Origin: Euphrasia confusa
Taxonomy: Eukaryota > Streptophyta > Magnoliopsida > Lamiales > Orobanchaceae
Length of the DNA: 64,000 nt
NCBI GenBank assembly: GCA_954870475.1
Contig: OX940952.1
Location: 42,357,206 to 42,421,205, forward strand
Direction: 5' to 3'
This document shows, piece after piece, positions 13,001 to 24,700 of the stretch. A program made the translations under genes and the position numbers. Under the pieces are notes generated by a model. That model had not been told where the DNA came from, did no database searches, and saw only the letters and a list, made by a program, of their open reading frames with translations. Position 1 is the first letter of the stretch, and each line of letters opens with the position of its first letter.

Positions 13001-16000
13001 ACCTTATTTCTGAATAATTCAGAAATTTAACAAGACAAACAAATCTATCAAAGTTGCTTGCTATTCACCAAAATGTTTGAGTTCTTAAGGCTTAACTTTG
13101 ATTGTTCATAGTTGTATCACTATTCTCTTGCATTTTTACTGAAGGGTTTTTTGGAATAAATTTTAGTTAAAGTTTCATTCTTTAAAACAAATATTTTTAA
13201 GGTTTTTAAAAAAAAAAAAGAAACATGTGTTGGCCAAACTAAAGTATAGAGAATATGAATTTTAAATGCATAACAATCTTGTAATTCCTGCCAGACCCTT
13301 AGACTGTCTCCCTCTTTCATTTCCAATGTCTAAATGGGCGTCCATTTGTTATATAGTTACCGTGGCACCATTACAAACCAATTCAAACTGTTCGCAATAG
13401 TTAAAGATCTTTGATTCTGTAATATATGTAATCCACTATATTTTCATTGCAAACATGTCCTGGTGGCTATTGATATTAGCAAGATTGTTTTGGTCAAAAT
13501 TTTGTTGGGTTTCTTTTTGTTTAGTGAAACTTATATTTTAGTTCATTTTAGGATTATATTAGAGACCCAGACAGGCAGTTTGCTGCTGATACTGTTGCTG
13601 CAATCGGTTTATGTGCACAAAGGCTCCCCGATGTTGCCAAATCATGTTTGGAAGGGCTACTTGTTTTGTCTCTATCTGGTAACTGTCATTCTTTCATTAT
13701 GTGCTAGATTTCCTATCATAAATTTCCTTTTCTGCTCTATTTTGATGCTCTTTGGTGTAATGCCAATTTCAGAATCTTCGAATAGGGATGTTGGGGCATC
13801 GGGCGAAGAAGAAATTGTTCTAGTTCAAGTAATTAAATCTATCATGGCAATCATAAAACAAGATCCTCCCAGTCATGAGAAAGTAAGTGTATTTTTCTTT
13901 TCTTGTTTTGGTCTATATTTGATGCGCATTTCTACTCAATACACTTCTTCAGCCTGAATCTCCTGACCATCCATACCTATTGACATGTGGGAAAGATCAG
14001 AATACTCAATACTCTTTATGTAAACAAATTACACTGTAACAGTTAAAAGTGCATACTTGCTTAGTTTCCTGATGCATAAGAACACTAATGTGTAGTTTTA
14101 TTTTGGGTGTCCTAGGAATTGTAGAATGTATGTGAAATAATGCATTGGCAATCACAATGATGCTCTATTTCTGGGAGAATAAGTAGAGGCTGAAAAATGT
14201 GTGAAAAAAATATTGAAATATAGCAGCATTATCGTTTTCCTTCACTGCTCTAATTTCATTGCAGCATACAAGTGTTTTATAGTTGTAACATGCATGCACA
14301 CATGTGTGGAAATCTTTTTTTTTTCTGCAAAACCTTATTATTCTAATATTGGTGGTTTAGCAATACCTGAACTTAGTTTCATACATTCTGATGGGTAGTT
14401 AAAAGTTAAAACATGACTGGAACTTGGATCTTGGTGGCAAGCTAGAGTAGATTGCTTGTGGTGGTGGTTGTATGGGATTATCAAATTTTCTGATTCCTCA
14501 TTTCTGCTCACATTTAATAATACACCATGCTGGTTGTTCTATATATACTCGTACAAAATTAAAACCCCTATAAATGAGCGGTTACGTAACATTAAACTTC
14601 CATTATTTGAAGGTTATTGTTCATTTGGTGCGAAGATTAGATTCAACGATTGCACCCGCTGCTCGGGCACTGATTATATGGATGATGGGTGAGTACTGCA
14701 ACATTGGGATCCTCATTTCAAAGATGATACCCACAGTTTTTAAGTATCTTGCTCGGCGCTTTACTTTGGAGGCAGTCGAAACAAAGCTCCAGATAATTAA
14801 TGCTTGTGTCAAGGTAGCTAACATAGCAGTTTTTTTTATTTCCTCTACTACCCAGTACCTTCATCTGAACCCACATGGTCATTGTTATTCATTAGATATC
14901 ATAAATATACAATATGGTTGACTGGAAAGATGTTATTCTCGTTGGACTTGAATAACAGTTAAGCAAAAAATGGTTTTATTGAATGATTGAGTGATTATCT
15001 GTCATTGGTAAAATGATATGGCCTTTGTGCAATCAGATGTGGTAGCATTTTGATGTCTATAGCGTACCATATCCTTATATTAAAGGACACAATGCTAGAA
15101 AATCTACGACAAATTAAACACCTGTCTTATGGCTGTTATTTCAAAATCCTGTTTCGATAAAGTTTCTTTCAAATATTTTACCAGTCTCTAATTATCTTAT
15201 GTATGCCGGTCCCATATGCTGACCCGGTAGACCCTTCAGGCACAGAAGCAGTAAACTGCAATAGTTGATGCTTTTAAGTTTACTTCTTATTTTTTATGTC
15301 TGATGGACGACCTTGTATATATGTGTTAATTGTTGGTTATGATTTCCGGCCGAGTTTTTATTCACCTGTTATCTATATTAACCTCAATAGTTAAACCTAA
15401 AAATGCTCCCTCACTAAAGTTACCCATATTATTTTAGCATTGGGTCATTACATTATTAATTTTGGTGTCCGGATTTTTCCTGCATTCGTATATAAAGATG
15501 ATTTTCTATTCATGTCGTAGTTTTTTCAATATATCGTATGGCCAATTATATTCCCCGTTATTGATACTTGACCAATGAAGATGCTTTTTATTCACTTTTA
15601 ATCTTATTAATTTATGATCTGTTTTTCACCTTATTCCAGGTTCTACTACGTGCTAATGTAGAAGATATGCCTGTACTGCGAATATGTGTAAATTATGTGC
15701 TTGAATTAGCCAAGTGTGACACAAAATATGATGTTCGTGATCGTGCTTGTGTTCTGAAGAATTTTCTGTCACATTGTGTGGGATTACACGATTTGGAAGA
15801 AGTGAAAGAAAAAACAGGAATCAAAGACCTGACATATGTACTTGCTAAATATATATTTGGCGGACAAACGAAAGGGCCATCTGAACCATTTAGTTATCGC
15901 TTTTATCTTCCAGGTTCTCTTTCGCAGATAGTGCTTCATGCAGCTCCAGGATATGAACCTCTCCCAGAACCTTGTAGTTTTGTTGATGATGTGTATGGTC

Positions 16001-18402
16001 ATTCCCCAAATGATACAGAGGAACTTAGAGCTACTGATAGTGAACCAAATAAAACTGATGATTCTGAAATAGTGTCAGGATCTCTGGATGAAGAAAACAC
16101 ATCTGATTACAGTCCCCAAGGTTCTGTTTCTGATTCTAGTGATGGTCATGGCAGCTATGATAGTGAATCTGATGGGGATGAAAATGAAGAAGATGGCGCG
16201 CTAATTCATCTTTCAGATGGAGCTCCTGCTGCTAGTAATAACAATGAAGACTTGGTGGAGAAGAGTTTCCCTAGCTTGATGGATTTGGGGGAATTAATGT
16301 CCAAAAGATCTCTTGAAACGTGGCTGAATGAAAATACTGATTCAAGTCAGAATCCATGTGATGTAGGTCATGTTCAAAGATCATTGGCCAGAATCTCAAT
16401 TAAGGACATTGGTCTGCTAGTCAAACCTAAGTCGTATACACTTTTAGATCCTGTAAATGGAAATGGGTTAAGTGTGGATTGTAGATTTTCATCTGAGGCG
16501 TCAAGTGTGTATCCCCAACTTGTATGCTTACAGGTTTCTTTTAGGAACTGTTCAACAGAGCCTGTGTCTAATATATGGTTTTCTGAAGAGGAAACTAAGC
16601 AAGCTCCTAATGCTTCGGACAAATATGTGTCATCAAGTGATAGGTATGTAAATGTTGAGCTAATAATTTTGAGTTGGAGTCTTATCTGATTATCTTTATC
16701 TTCTTACTGAAACTGCGATGTTCACCTCATATATTAAGGGTTACAAGATACATAATGTACTACAAGTCGTCATTTTTGGTATAATGACGGATGTGTATCA
16801 CTGCCATTTAGTCAATGTGCTTGGAACCTGAAATCTTCAATTCCGTGAAAGGAATCATATAGTTTTGTACAGAATATTATGAAGGCACACCTAAATCCTG
16901 TATAATTTTGGTAACATATTAAAATGTCCCCAGCCATGGTTTAAGTTTTACCTGAGAGTTTGAATAATGCATTTCATTTCCTTTTTAAAGAAAAAAATGG
17001 GTATAGATCTAAGAAAATTATTTATTCAATTTAGCAGTCTTCTCATAATATATGGAGCATAAAGACTTTGGCGCTCATATCCACTATTTTCTGGTGGGGG
17101 TCCAATTTCATTTCGTTTCACTATCACCATCTTGTACTTTCTATCCATCTAGCAGGCCATCTACCCACTGACTCACCCACTAACCCCCCCACACACACTA
17201 ATATAGGTTCAAGTGTTCAACACAGAATTCCTCCGTATAGTGTTTTGGTATCAGATTTCCATGGACATGAAGATTGCACCTCCATGTCTCATTGTCTTTG
17301 TCGTCATGTCTATAATATTCCTTGTTTATCATGCACATGATTGTCTAGTGTACCCCAAGGCAATCATATTGATGCTTTCCAGTTTTGATCACAGTGTTTC
17401 GGTTTCGCATGGTGAAGTTACAACACTAGCACCAATGGATGAGATAGGGAGTCTCAATCCTGGCCAGACAACTAACATAAAACTCCACGTTCGCTTTGAA
17501 AATCACCTCTTGCCTTTGAAGCTGGTTTTATGGTATAATGGGAGAAAGCAAGGAGTGAAGTTAAGACCTGACATTGGTTACTTTGTCAAACCTCTTCCGA
17601 TGGATATTGAAACATTTTCAAAGAAGGAGTCTCAACTTAGTGGGATGTTTGAGTACACTAAAAGGTCAGTTAGTTTTGAACAATATTTTGAATTCCTGCT
17701 CTTTTCTCCGTACCATTGTCTTTTCGAAAAATTTATGCGTACAATTCTGTCTACCAAGTGCGAGGGCTGTATTGGATCCTTGAACCTGTATATGGTTTGC
17801 TAGTTCTTTCAGATTTTTTCTGTATATTTTTACTAAACTATCACAGTTATAAAAGGCACTGTAATAAGTTTTAAAGAAGTAAGATAATTAATAGCCTTCA
17901 AGGGGTTCAATAAAAACTATACCTAATAATCCGATCAAGATTCCAAAATTAAAGAATAACCTAGATTTTGTGTTTCCAAAATTATTTTTCCTGGTATTCT
18001 TTGAGGACGTGCACTGATTGTGTTTTCCTGCATTTTGAAAACAGATGCATCTTTCGTGATCACATTAGCCAGCTCAATGCAAAAGAGGACCCGTCACTGA
18101 TAAAAGACAATATTCTAATGATATGTGAGAAATTGGCTTTGAAGATGCTCAGCAATGCAAACTTGTTTCTCGTATCTGTAGAGATGTCTGTTGCTGCTAA
18201 CCTCAACGACTTATCTGGTTTGTGCTTACGTTTCAGTGGTGAGATCTTGAGCAACTCTATACCTTGTCTAATCACTCTTACCCTTAATGGTACTTGCTAT
18301 CAACCACTTGACGTGTCGGTGAAAATGAACTGTGAAGAAACTGTATTTGGCTTGAATCTGTTAAATAGAATTGTGGTCTTCTTGGCTGAACCCTTTCATT
18401 GA
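10087..18402 (+). CDS. PAT2: AP-3 adaptor complex beta subunit (PAT2/AP3B), 11 exons
   Basis: Large beta-adaptin of the AP-3 coat, which sorts cargo to the plant vacuole and is needed for vacuole biogenesis. Exons: 10087-10293, 10396-10472, 10579-10828, 11008-11628, 12397-12570, 13552-13678, 13773-13882, 14613-14813, 15640-16643, 17383-17664, 18045-18402. They join in frame to 1136 aa. Residues 1 to about 590 form the HEAT-repeat adaptin trunk (NPLVRAWALRTMAGIR, RDPSVYVRKCAATAL). Around residues 720-790 is a Ser/Asp/Glu-rich acidic hinge, as in animal AP3B. The remainder is the C-terminal appendage. The start MFGATADSLSKAS matches plant homologues. Phases agree at all ten junctions. The neighbour downstream is convergent. 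Confidence 0.95.
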
Positions 18403-19033
18403 CGATAAAGTTTTGGGAAACATCAGAGTTTATTGTATTATTTTATATATTTTCTCTTTTCACCCTCACTCTTTTTGGCTTTTGTTGATGTTTGTTGCCT
18501 CTTGTAATGCAAAATTAGGTTTTTTTAATTTCATTTCTTGTGATATTTAGAGTGTCATCTTTGTAGAGTGATTATGCATTGAATGCTGCGAAAAGTTATA
18601 AATATTGAGAATTTTTCCTGGAAGAATGGAAAACCCAATAAAGACGTACAGTAACAAATAGGATCCAAGCAAGGGTCGAAATAAATGGAACATTGCATCT
18701 TTTATAGTTTGTGTCTGTGATATACCATTAAAATTGAAAAGAAAAAATTATAAACTTCCATAAACAAAAAGTTGAGGGTAGCATAAATGAGAATGTTATG
18801 ATGGATATGCGAACATGTACACTAGTTTATCATTTTGTATTGATCTAAACTTCTCTCTATATTTTAGAGGACTAATCTGCCGTCAAGGAACTTTCAATCT
18901 TCACTTCCACTAGTGATTTAATCATCAATTTCTAATTCTTCTGAAGTGGTAAATAATGGCCCAACCCAACTATGTTTTTCACTTAGTACCTCTTCCGAGG
19001 TGGGTTTAAAATTACTAATAATTTATCTTTTGA
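18403..19033. other. Convergent intergenic region (3' ends of AP-3 beta and DUF547 genes)
   Basis: About 630 bp between two stop codons facing each other. It is AT-rich, with an AATAAA-type signal near 18636. No coding sequence or repeat is recognised. Confidence 0.6.
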
Positions 19034-21706
19034 TTATACTGGAATCAAGTAACGAAATTCAGATACATAAGGCTGAATCTCTATCAGCTTCTGCGATGGA
19101 GATTGAGTATCTCCATTTAAACATTCCATCATCAATCTTTTCAATGAGCTTGTATGCGGTAGTTGGCTGTAAATCCATTCCAAAAGTGATTCCAAATCAT
19201 CAGCAAAGTCTTTCATGTGCCATAGCATAAGCTTTGGCACCAAAATCTTCTTCTTACTTGTAATTCCGATTGAAGCTTCCAGATACTCTACCTTAGCCTT
19301 CTCTAATTCATTCATCACTTCATCGGGTGTGTAAAACCTTAACTGCAAACCTCAATGTTAGTTGCACAGATGGCCACAACAACTTATTGAATATGACATG
19401 CAATGTCAGAATACCACACTTACTGCTGGCGATGACCAGCTGCCTCGGCAGAGAGCAAATGTGACAATAGGTTCTGGATAGCCAAGACCACAAACATGCC
19501 TTAGAAGCAACCCCTTCTCATCAATTGAGTCCTGTAATTCAATATTACTATCTGGCATAAATTAATAAGTTTTATGCCTTATTACTTGGTTATCGAGTCT
19601 TCAAGCGTATGTCTATACTCACCTGTTTAATGTCTGATGGATGTCGAAGGATGAGCTGCTCAATAGTGGAAGTCTTAAACATGAAGCCACCAACATTAAT
19701 TCCAGCCTGGATGAGAATATTACGTTACAAATTTGGTTTTGTTGAAATTATTTAAGGTTGCAGGCTTGCAGCTTAAGTTTTGTCTTATATATGGTAAGCC
19801 GAGGACTCTGTTTCACTATTCTTGTATGATTGCTGAAGATCAATAAAACTTGGTGCTTGATGTTACCTCGTTTATGAGTGCCAGTAGCTTTTCCTGAGTG
19901 GAAGGTACTCCGTGTTGCAGAAAATTCTGGAATGGAGGAAAATAATTTAGATACTGATGACACCTTGAACGTCTGTGTTTTTTGTGGGGTGGTGGGGGTG
20001 GGTTGTGTTGGGTCGGGGAGTGAAGAAAAAGAAAGAGGGCTTAAGATATCGTGCAGTACATTCATTAGTGCGGCATTATAAACATTGATCCAAAATGCTA
20101 GCCTTTGCTTGTGCGTAAAGTAATTTATGTTGATTCTGCTGAGCTTCTGCATCAATACCCTGCAGAAGGGAGAAAAGCACACTAAAAATGCTTCATTTTG
20201 AGTAGTTAGAAAATTGTAGTTCCTTACCTCAATCTCTTCATGTCTGGAAGACATTCAGAAAGACGGCTTACGTCCACTGTGCTTCTAGTGATTTGTATGA
20301 AATTCTTGTACGGTCCAACATCTCTGATGTTTACATCAGGTTCAGGCAATATATCGTAAGGATCAAGCTGAGATGCATTATTACAACCAAAGGGGAAAAC
20401 AGGTGTTCTACAGCTAAATGCTGCTTTGCACACCAACCCTTTTGAGTTGATGCATGTCAGAGTATGTTTTGTAAGGTTAGTGGTTCCTTTGCCCTTATAT
20501 GTTGTCTGGTTCAGTTTGAGGAATATGCCCATCAAGCACTTGATAAGTTCCACCGAGAGCTTATTAGGGTTTACAGATTCACCGTCAATATCGACCCGAT
20601 ACTGAATTATGTCTCTTGTTGAGCACCTTGAGTTCCCCCTTTCCCCTTCTGTTTGTATAGATGAATCAAAAAGATAAATTAAGCCGTTTTGAACATATGT
20701 TACAGAAGTAAACAAATGCAAGCCTCAAAGGACTATATAGTTTCTGTTATTTTGGTATGTTGTATTCAAAGCAAAGGGGGAATTGGGTTTACCATATTTT
20801 TCGGGAAAATTTATTGTTTGAAGTTCCATAGACGAGCCAAAGGATGCCCTCCTTTCTCTGGGAATTCTGTTGTGTGATCTCCTTTTCTCGTAGTTGTGAG
20901 ACATGGAAAGTGTGTCATGGTCCTCGCGCTGTATCACTTTCTGGCTGGGTCGTCTTGATGGTAACTTCTTTAGTTGTCGTTGATCCCATTTTCGCAATTG
21001 TTCGGTTTGGATTTTCTCTTGGTATATGTTCAATTTAAGGGCACTAATCCTTCTCTCCAACCAACCTATCTCTTCTTCCATTAGTGCTACTTCAGCAAGA
21101 AGCATTTGAACCTGTATGCATGGGATCAGTTGTGAAAACACATTATTATTCGTTTTGATCGAATGGTTCGGGTTAAAGAGGAGAAAAAAATAATATTTTG
21201 GGGGTTTATATAGTGCTAGGTTTTAGTAAAAAATATCTATATAACAAAACAAAGAATCATCATTCATCAGTGTGTTTGTAAGAACTAAGAAACCTTGTAG
21301 GGAAGCAATGTAGAGAGGGATGAACAAGATTGACAGCACCCAATTTGTGATCCTTCCATTGCACACTGCAAAACCCTTTTCACCTCAAGTTCTCCATCCA
21401 ACTTTTCTTTCAACCTATCCACCTGTTAGTATTATACATAAGTTTAGGGGTGCGCCATAACGATATCGTACCGAAAATTTTGGTATATATAGACCAAGTC
21501 ATGCCGATATTGTACAGAATTTCTAGCATACTGAAAATGTTTATATACACGAAAATTTCGGTATATATAGACCAAATCATGCCGATATTGTACATAATTT
21601 CTAGCATACTGAAAATGTTTATATACAACAAAATTATATCGAATTTTTTAGTTATATCAAAAATATTGATATATCGAACTTCAACGATTTTTTCTCTTTG
21701 TTGAAT

Positions 21707-21739
<33 letters not shown>

Positions 21740-24700
21740 CGAATTATAAAAAGTAATAAGTTTTATACAATAAACTTTATTATTGTAATAACCGTGTTAT
21801 TGAATGAATCATTCAATACGTTACAAAAGAGAGGGATATATACTAATCCTATGGTCTAATATACCAAAATTACATTTAACCTAATGTACCTAATATAATA
21901 CAAGTAATGGAGGCCCGAAAGTAGTATAAGCCCATAAAATGTACATAAGTAGGCCTTTATACTAATATGCGCATAATAATAATAATGCGCGCATAATAAA
22001 ATTATGCGTCTTTATAATGTCATAGGCTTCATTATCCCCCCGCAAGTGGAACATGGAGATTCTTCATGTTCAACTTGGACTGTATGATGGCATACTGATG
22101 TGATGGAAGAGGTTTTGTGAACACATCAGCCAATTGAAGTTCTGTGGAGACATGGTGTAGTTTGAACAGTCCTGATTCCAGCTTTTCTCTAATGAGATGG
22201 CAGTCTAACTCAATATGCTTTGTTCTTTGATGTTGGACAGGGTTGTGAGCAATGTAATAGGTGGACATGTTATCTGTAAAGAGCTGAACAGGTGGAGGAG
22301 AAATGTCAAAATCACTAAGCAAATATAAAAGCCACTGACCTTCACAAACCGCATTTGCAGCAACCCTATATTCTGCCTCTGTGGAGGACCTGCTAACAAC
22401 AGATTGTTTCTTGGATTTCCATGAAATGAGAGAGGTGCCCAAGAAGTAGCAGAAGCCAGAGACACTTCTTCTGGTGTCTACACAACCTGCCCAGTCTGAA
22501 TCAGTGTAGCCAATGAGGGAGAGAGGGGAACTGCTGCTGTAGTGAAGTCCTTGTCCAAGAGATTGTTTAAGGTATCTAAGGATCCTGTGAGCAGCAACTA
22601 AGTGACAATCAGAGGGGTTAGATAAAAATTGACTTAAGGTTTGTACAGAAAAGGAAATGTCAGGTCTTGTAACTGTTAAGTACAAGAGCTTCCCTATTAA
22701 TGTTCTATATGTCTTAGGGTCTGAAAGTGAAGTACCATCAGTTTTGGAAAGCTTTGAGTTGCAGTCCATGGGACTGTTGATAGGTTTACAATTTAGATAT
22801 CCATGTTCAGAGAGAATGTCAAAGCAATATTGTTTTTGAGTTAGAGAAATACCTGTATGATCTCTAATAATTTCAATACCTAGGATGTACCTGAGATCTC
22901 CCAAGTCTTTGACAGTGAATTGATCATGCAAATGTTGTGTTACAGAAGTAATTTCAAGTAAATCACTTCCTGCAAGGATAATGTCATCAACATAAACTAA
23001 AAGTATAGTAAGATGAATGCCAACCTTTTTTGTAAAGAGAGAGGGATCTGCCAAGGACTTTTTATAACCAAATTTAAGTAAAGAATCAGAAAGTTTACTA
23101 AACCATTGTCTTGAAGCTTGTTTAAGACCATAAATACTTTTTAAAAGTTTACATACTCTCTGATCAGCAGGTTTGCAGTATCCAGGAGGAGGTGACATAT
23201 ATATTACTTCATTTAACTCACCATGTAAAAAAGCATTGTTAACATCTAATTGTTTTAAATGCCATCCTTTAGAGGCAGCAATAGATAAAAGGACTCTAAC
23301 AGTGGTTAGTTTAACTACAGGGGAAAAGGTTTCAAAGTAGTCTATACCTTCTTCTTGTGTGTATCCTTTTGCAACTAATCTAGCTTTATACCTTTCTAGT
23401 GAGCCATCAGATTTTAATTTGGTTTTATAAACCCACTTACAACCTATAGCATGCATATCTACTGGCAGATTGACAAGTTCCCAGGTTTTATTGAGCTCAA
23501 GAGCTTGAAGTTCAACTGACATGGCTTGTTGCCACTCAGGAAATTTGACAGCTTGGGTATAACTTTTAGGTTCAGAGAGAATAGCAACTGTGGCAGCATA
23601 ATGTGGGGGAGTAAAAGGCAGTGTGTGATTTCCTATGTAATCAGAAATTGGATACCTTACTTTACCATGAGATGATGGAGTTGATGTGTTCATAGCCAAG
23701 CTGGAAGAACTATTGTGGAGTTCATAGTCTGCTAGATGACTTGGAAGTCTTTTTGATCTTGTAGACTTCCTTACAGCTGGAGTGGTAATGGTAGATGGCT
23801 CTGTGGAAGTTTCAACAGTAGTAGTATCCTGCAGGGGACTAGAAGTTAGATTAGTTGCAACATTTTCAGAATTGATATTAGCCATTGGTGGAGTAGGAGA
23901 GGTAGGCAGTGTAGTTGATGGTTCCTGCCAAAACAGAGCAGAAGAAGGATCCATGTTCATTGGAGATTCAGACCAGTTTTGAAAATTCTTTTGAGTTTGA
24001 AAACTATTATCATCATTATCTCCCTGAAATGGAAAGGTTAGTTCATAGAATTTAACATGAGTAGATATAAAAATGGTATGAGTTTGAAGATCATATAATT
24101 TGTAACCTTTGGTTCCAAAAGGATATCCAATGAATATACATTTTGAAGCCCTTTTATCAAACTTGTGCCTATCATTAGTTAAGGTTGAAGCATAACATAG
24201 GCACCCAAAAACTTTTAAAGAAGAATAGTCAGGAATGGTGTTATATAAAATTTCAAAAGGACTTTTGTTTTTCAAGAGTGGAGAGGGAGTTCTATTTATA
24301 ATATGAGCAGCAGTTTGAACTGAATCAGTCCAGAAGTTGAGAGGTAAACAAGATTGAAAGAGTAAGGCCCTAGCAACTTGGAGGAGATGTTGATGTTTTC
24401 TTTCTACCCTTCCATTTTGTTGTGGTGTTTCAACACATGAAGTTTGGTGAACAATCCCATTAGAGGAATAAAAATCAGAAAAAGCAAATTCTACTCCATT
24501 ATCAGTCCTAATGCATTTGATTAGTTTATGAAATTGAGTTTTGACCATATTATAAAAAGTGCGCATATGAAATCTTGTTTCTGATTTGGTTTTCATCAAA
24601 AAAATCCAAGTGCATCTAGAGTGATCATCTACTATGGTAAGAAAATACCTGTATCCAGAGTGAGATTCAACTCTAAATGGTCCCCATATGTCCATGTGAA

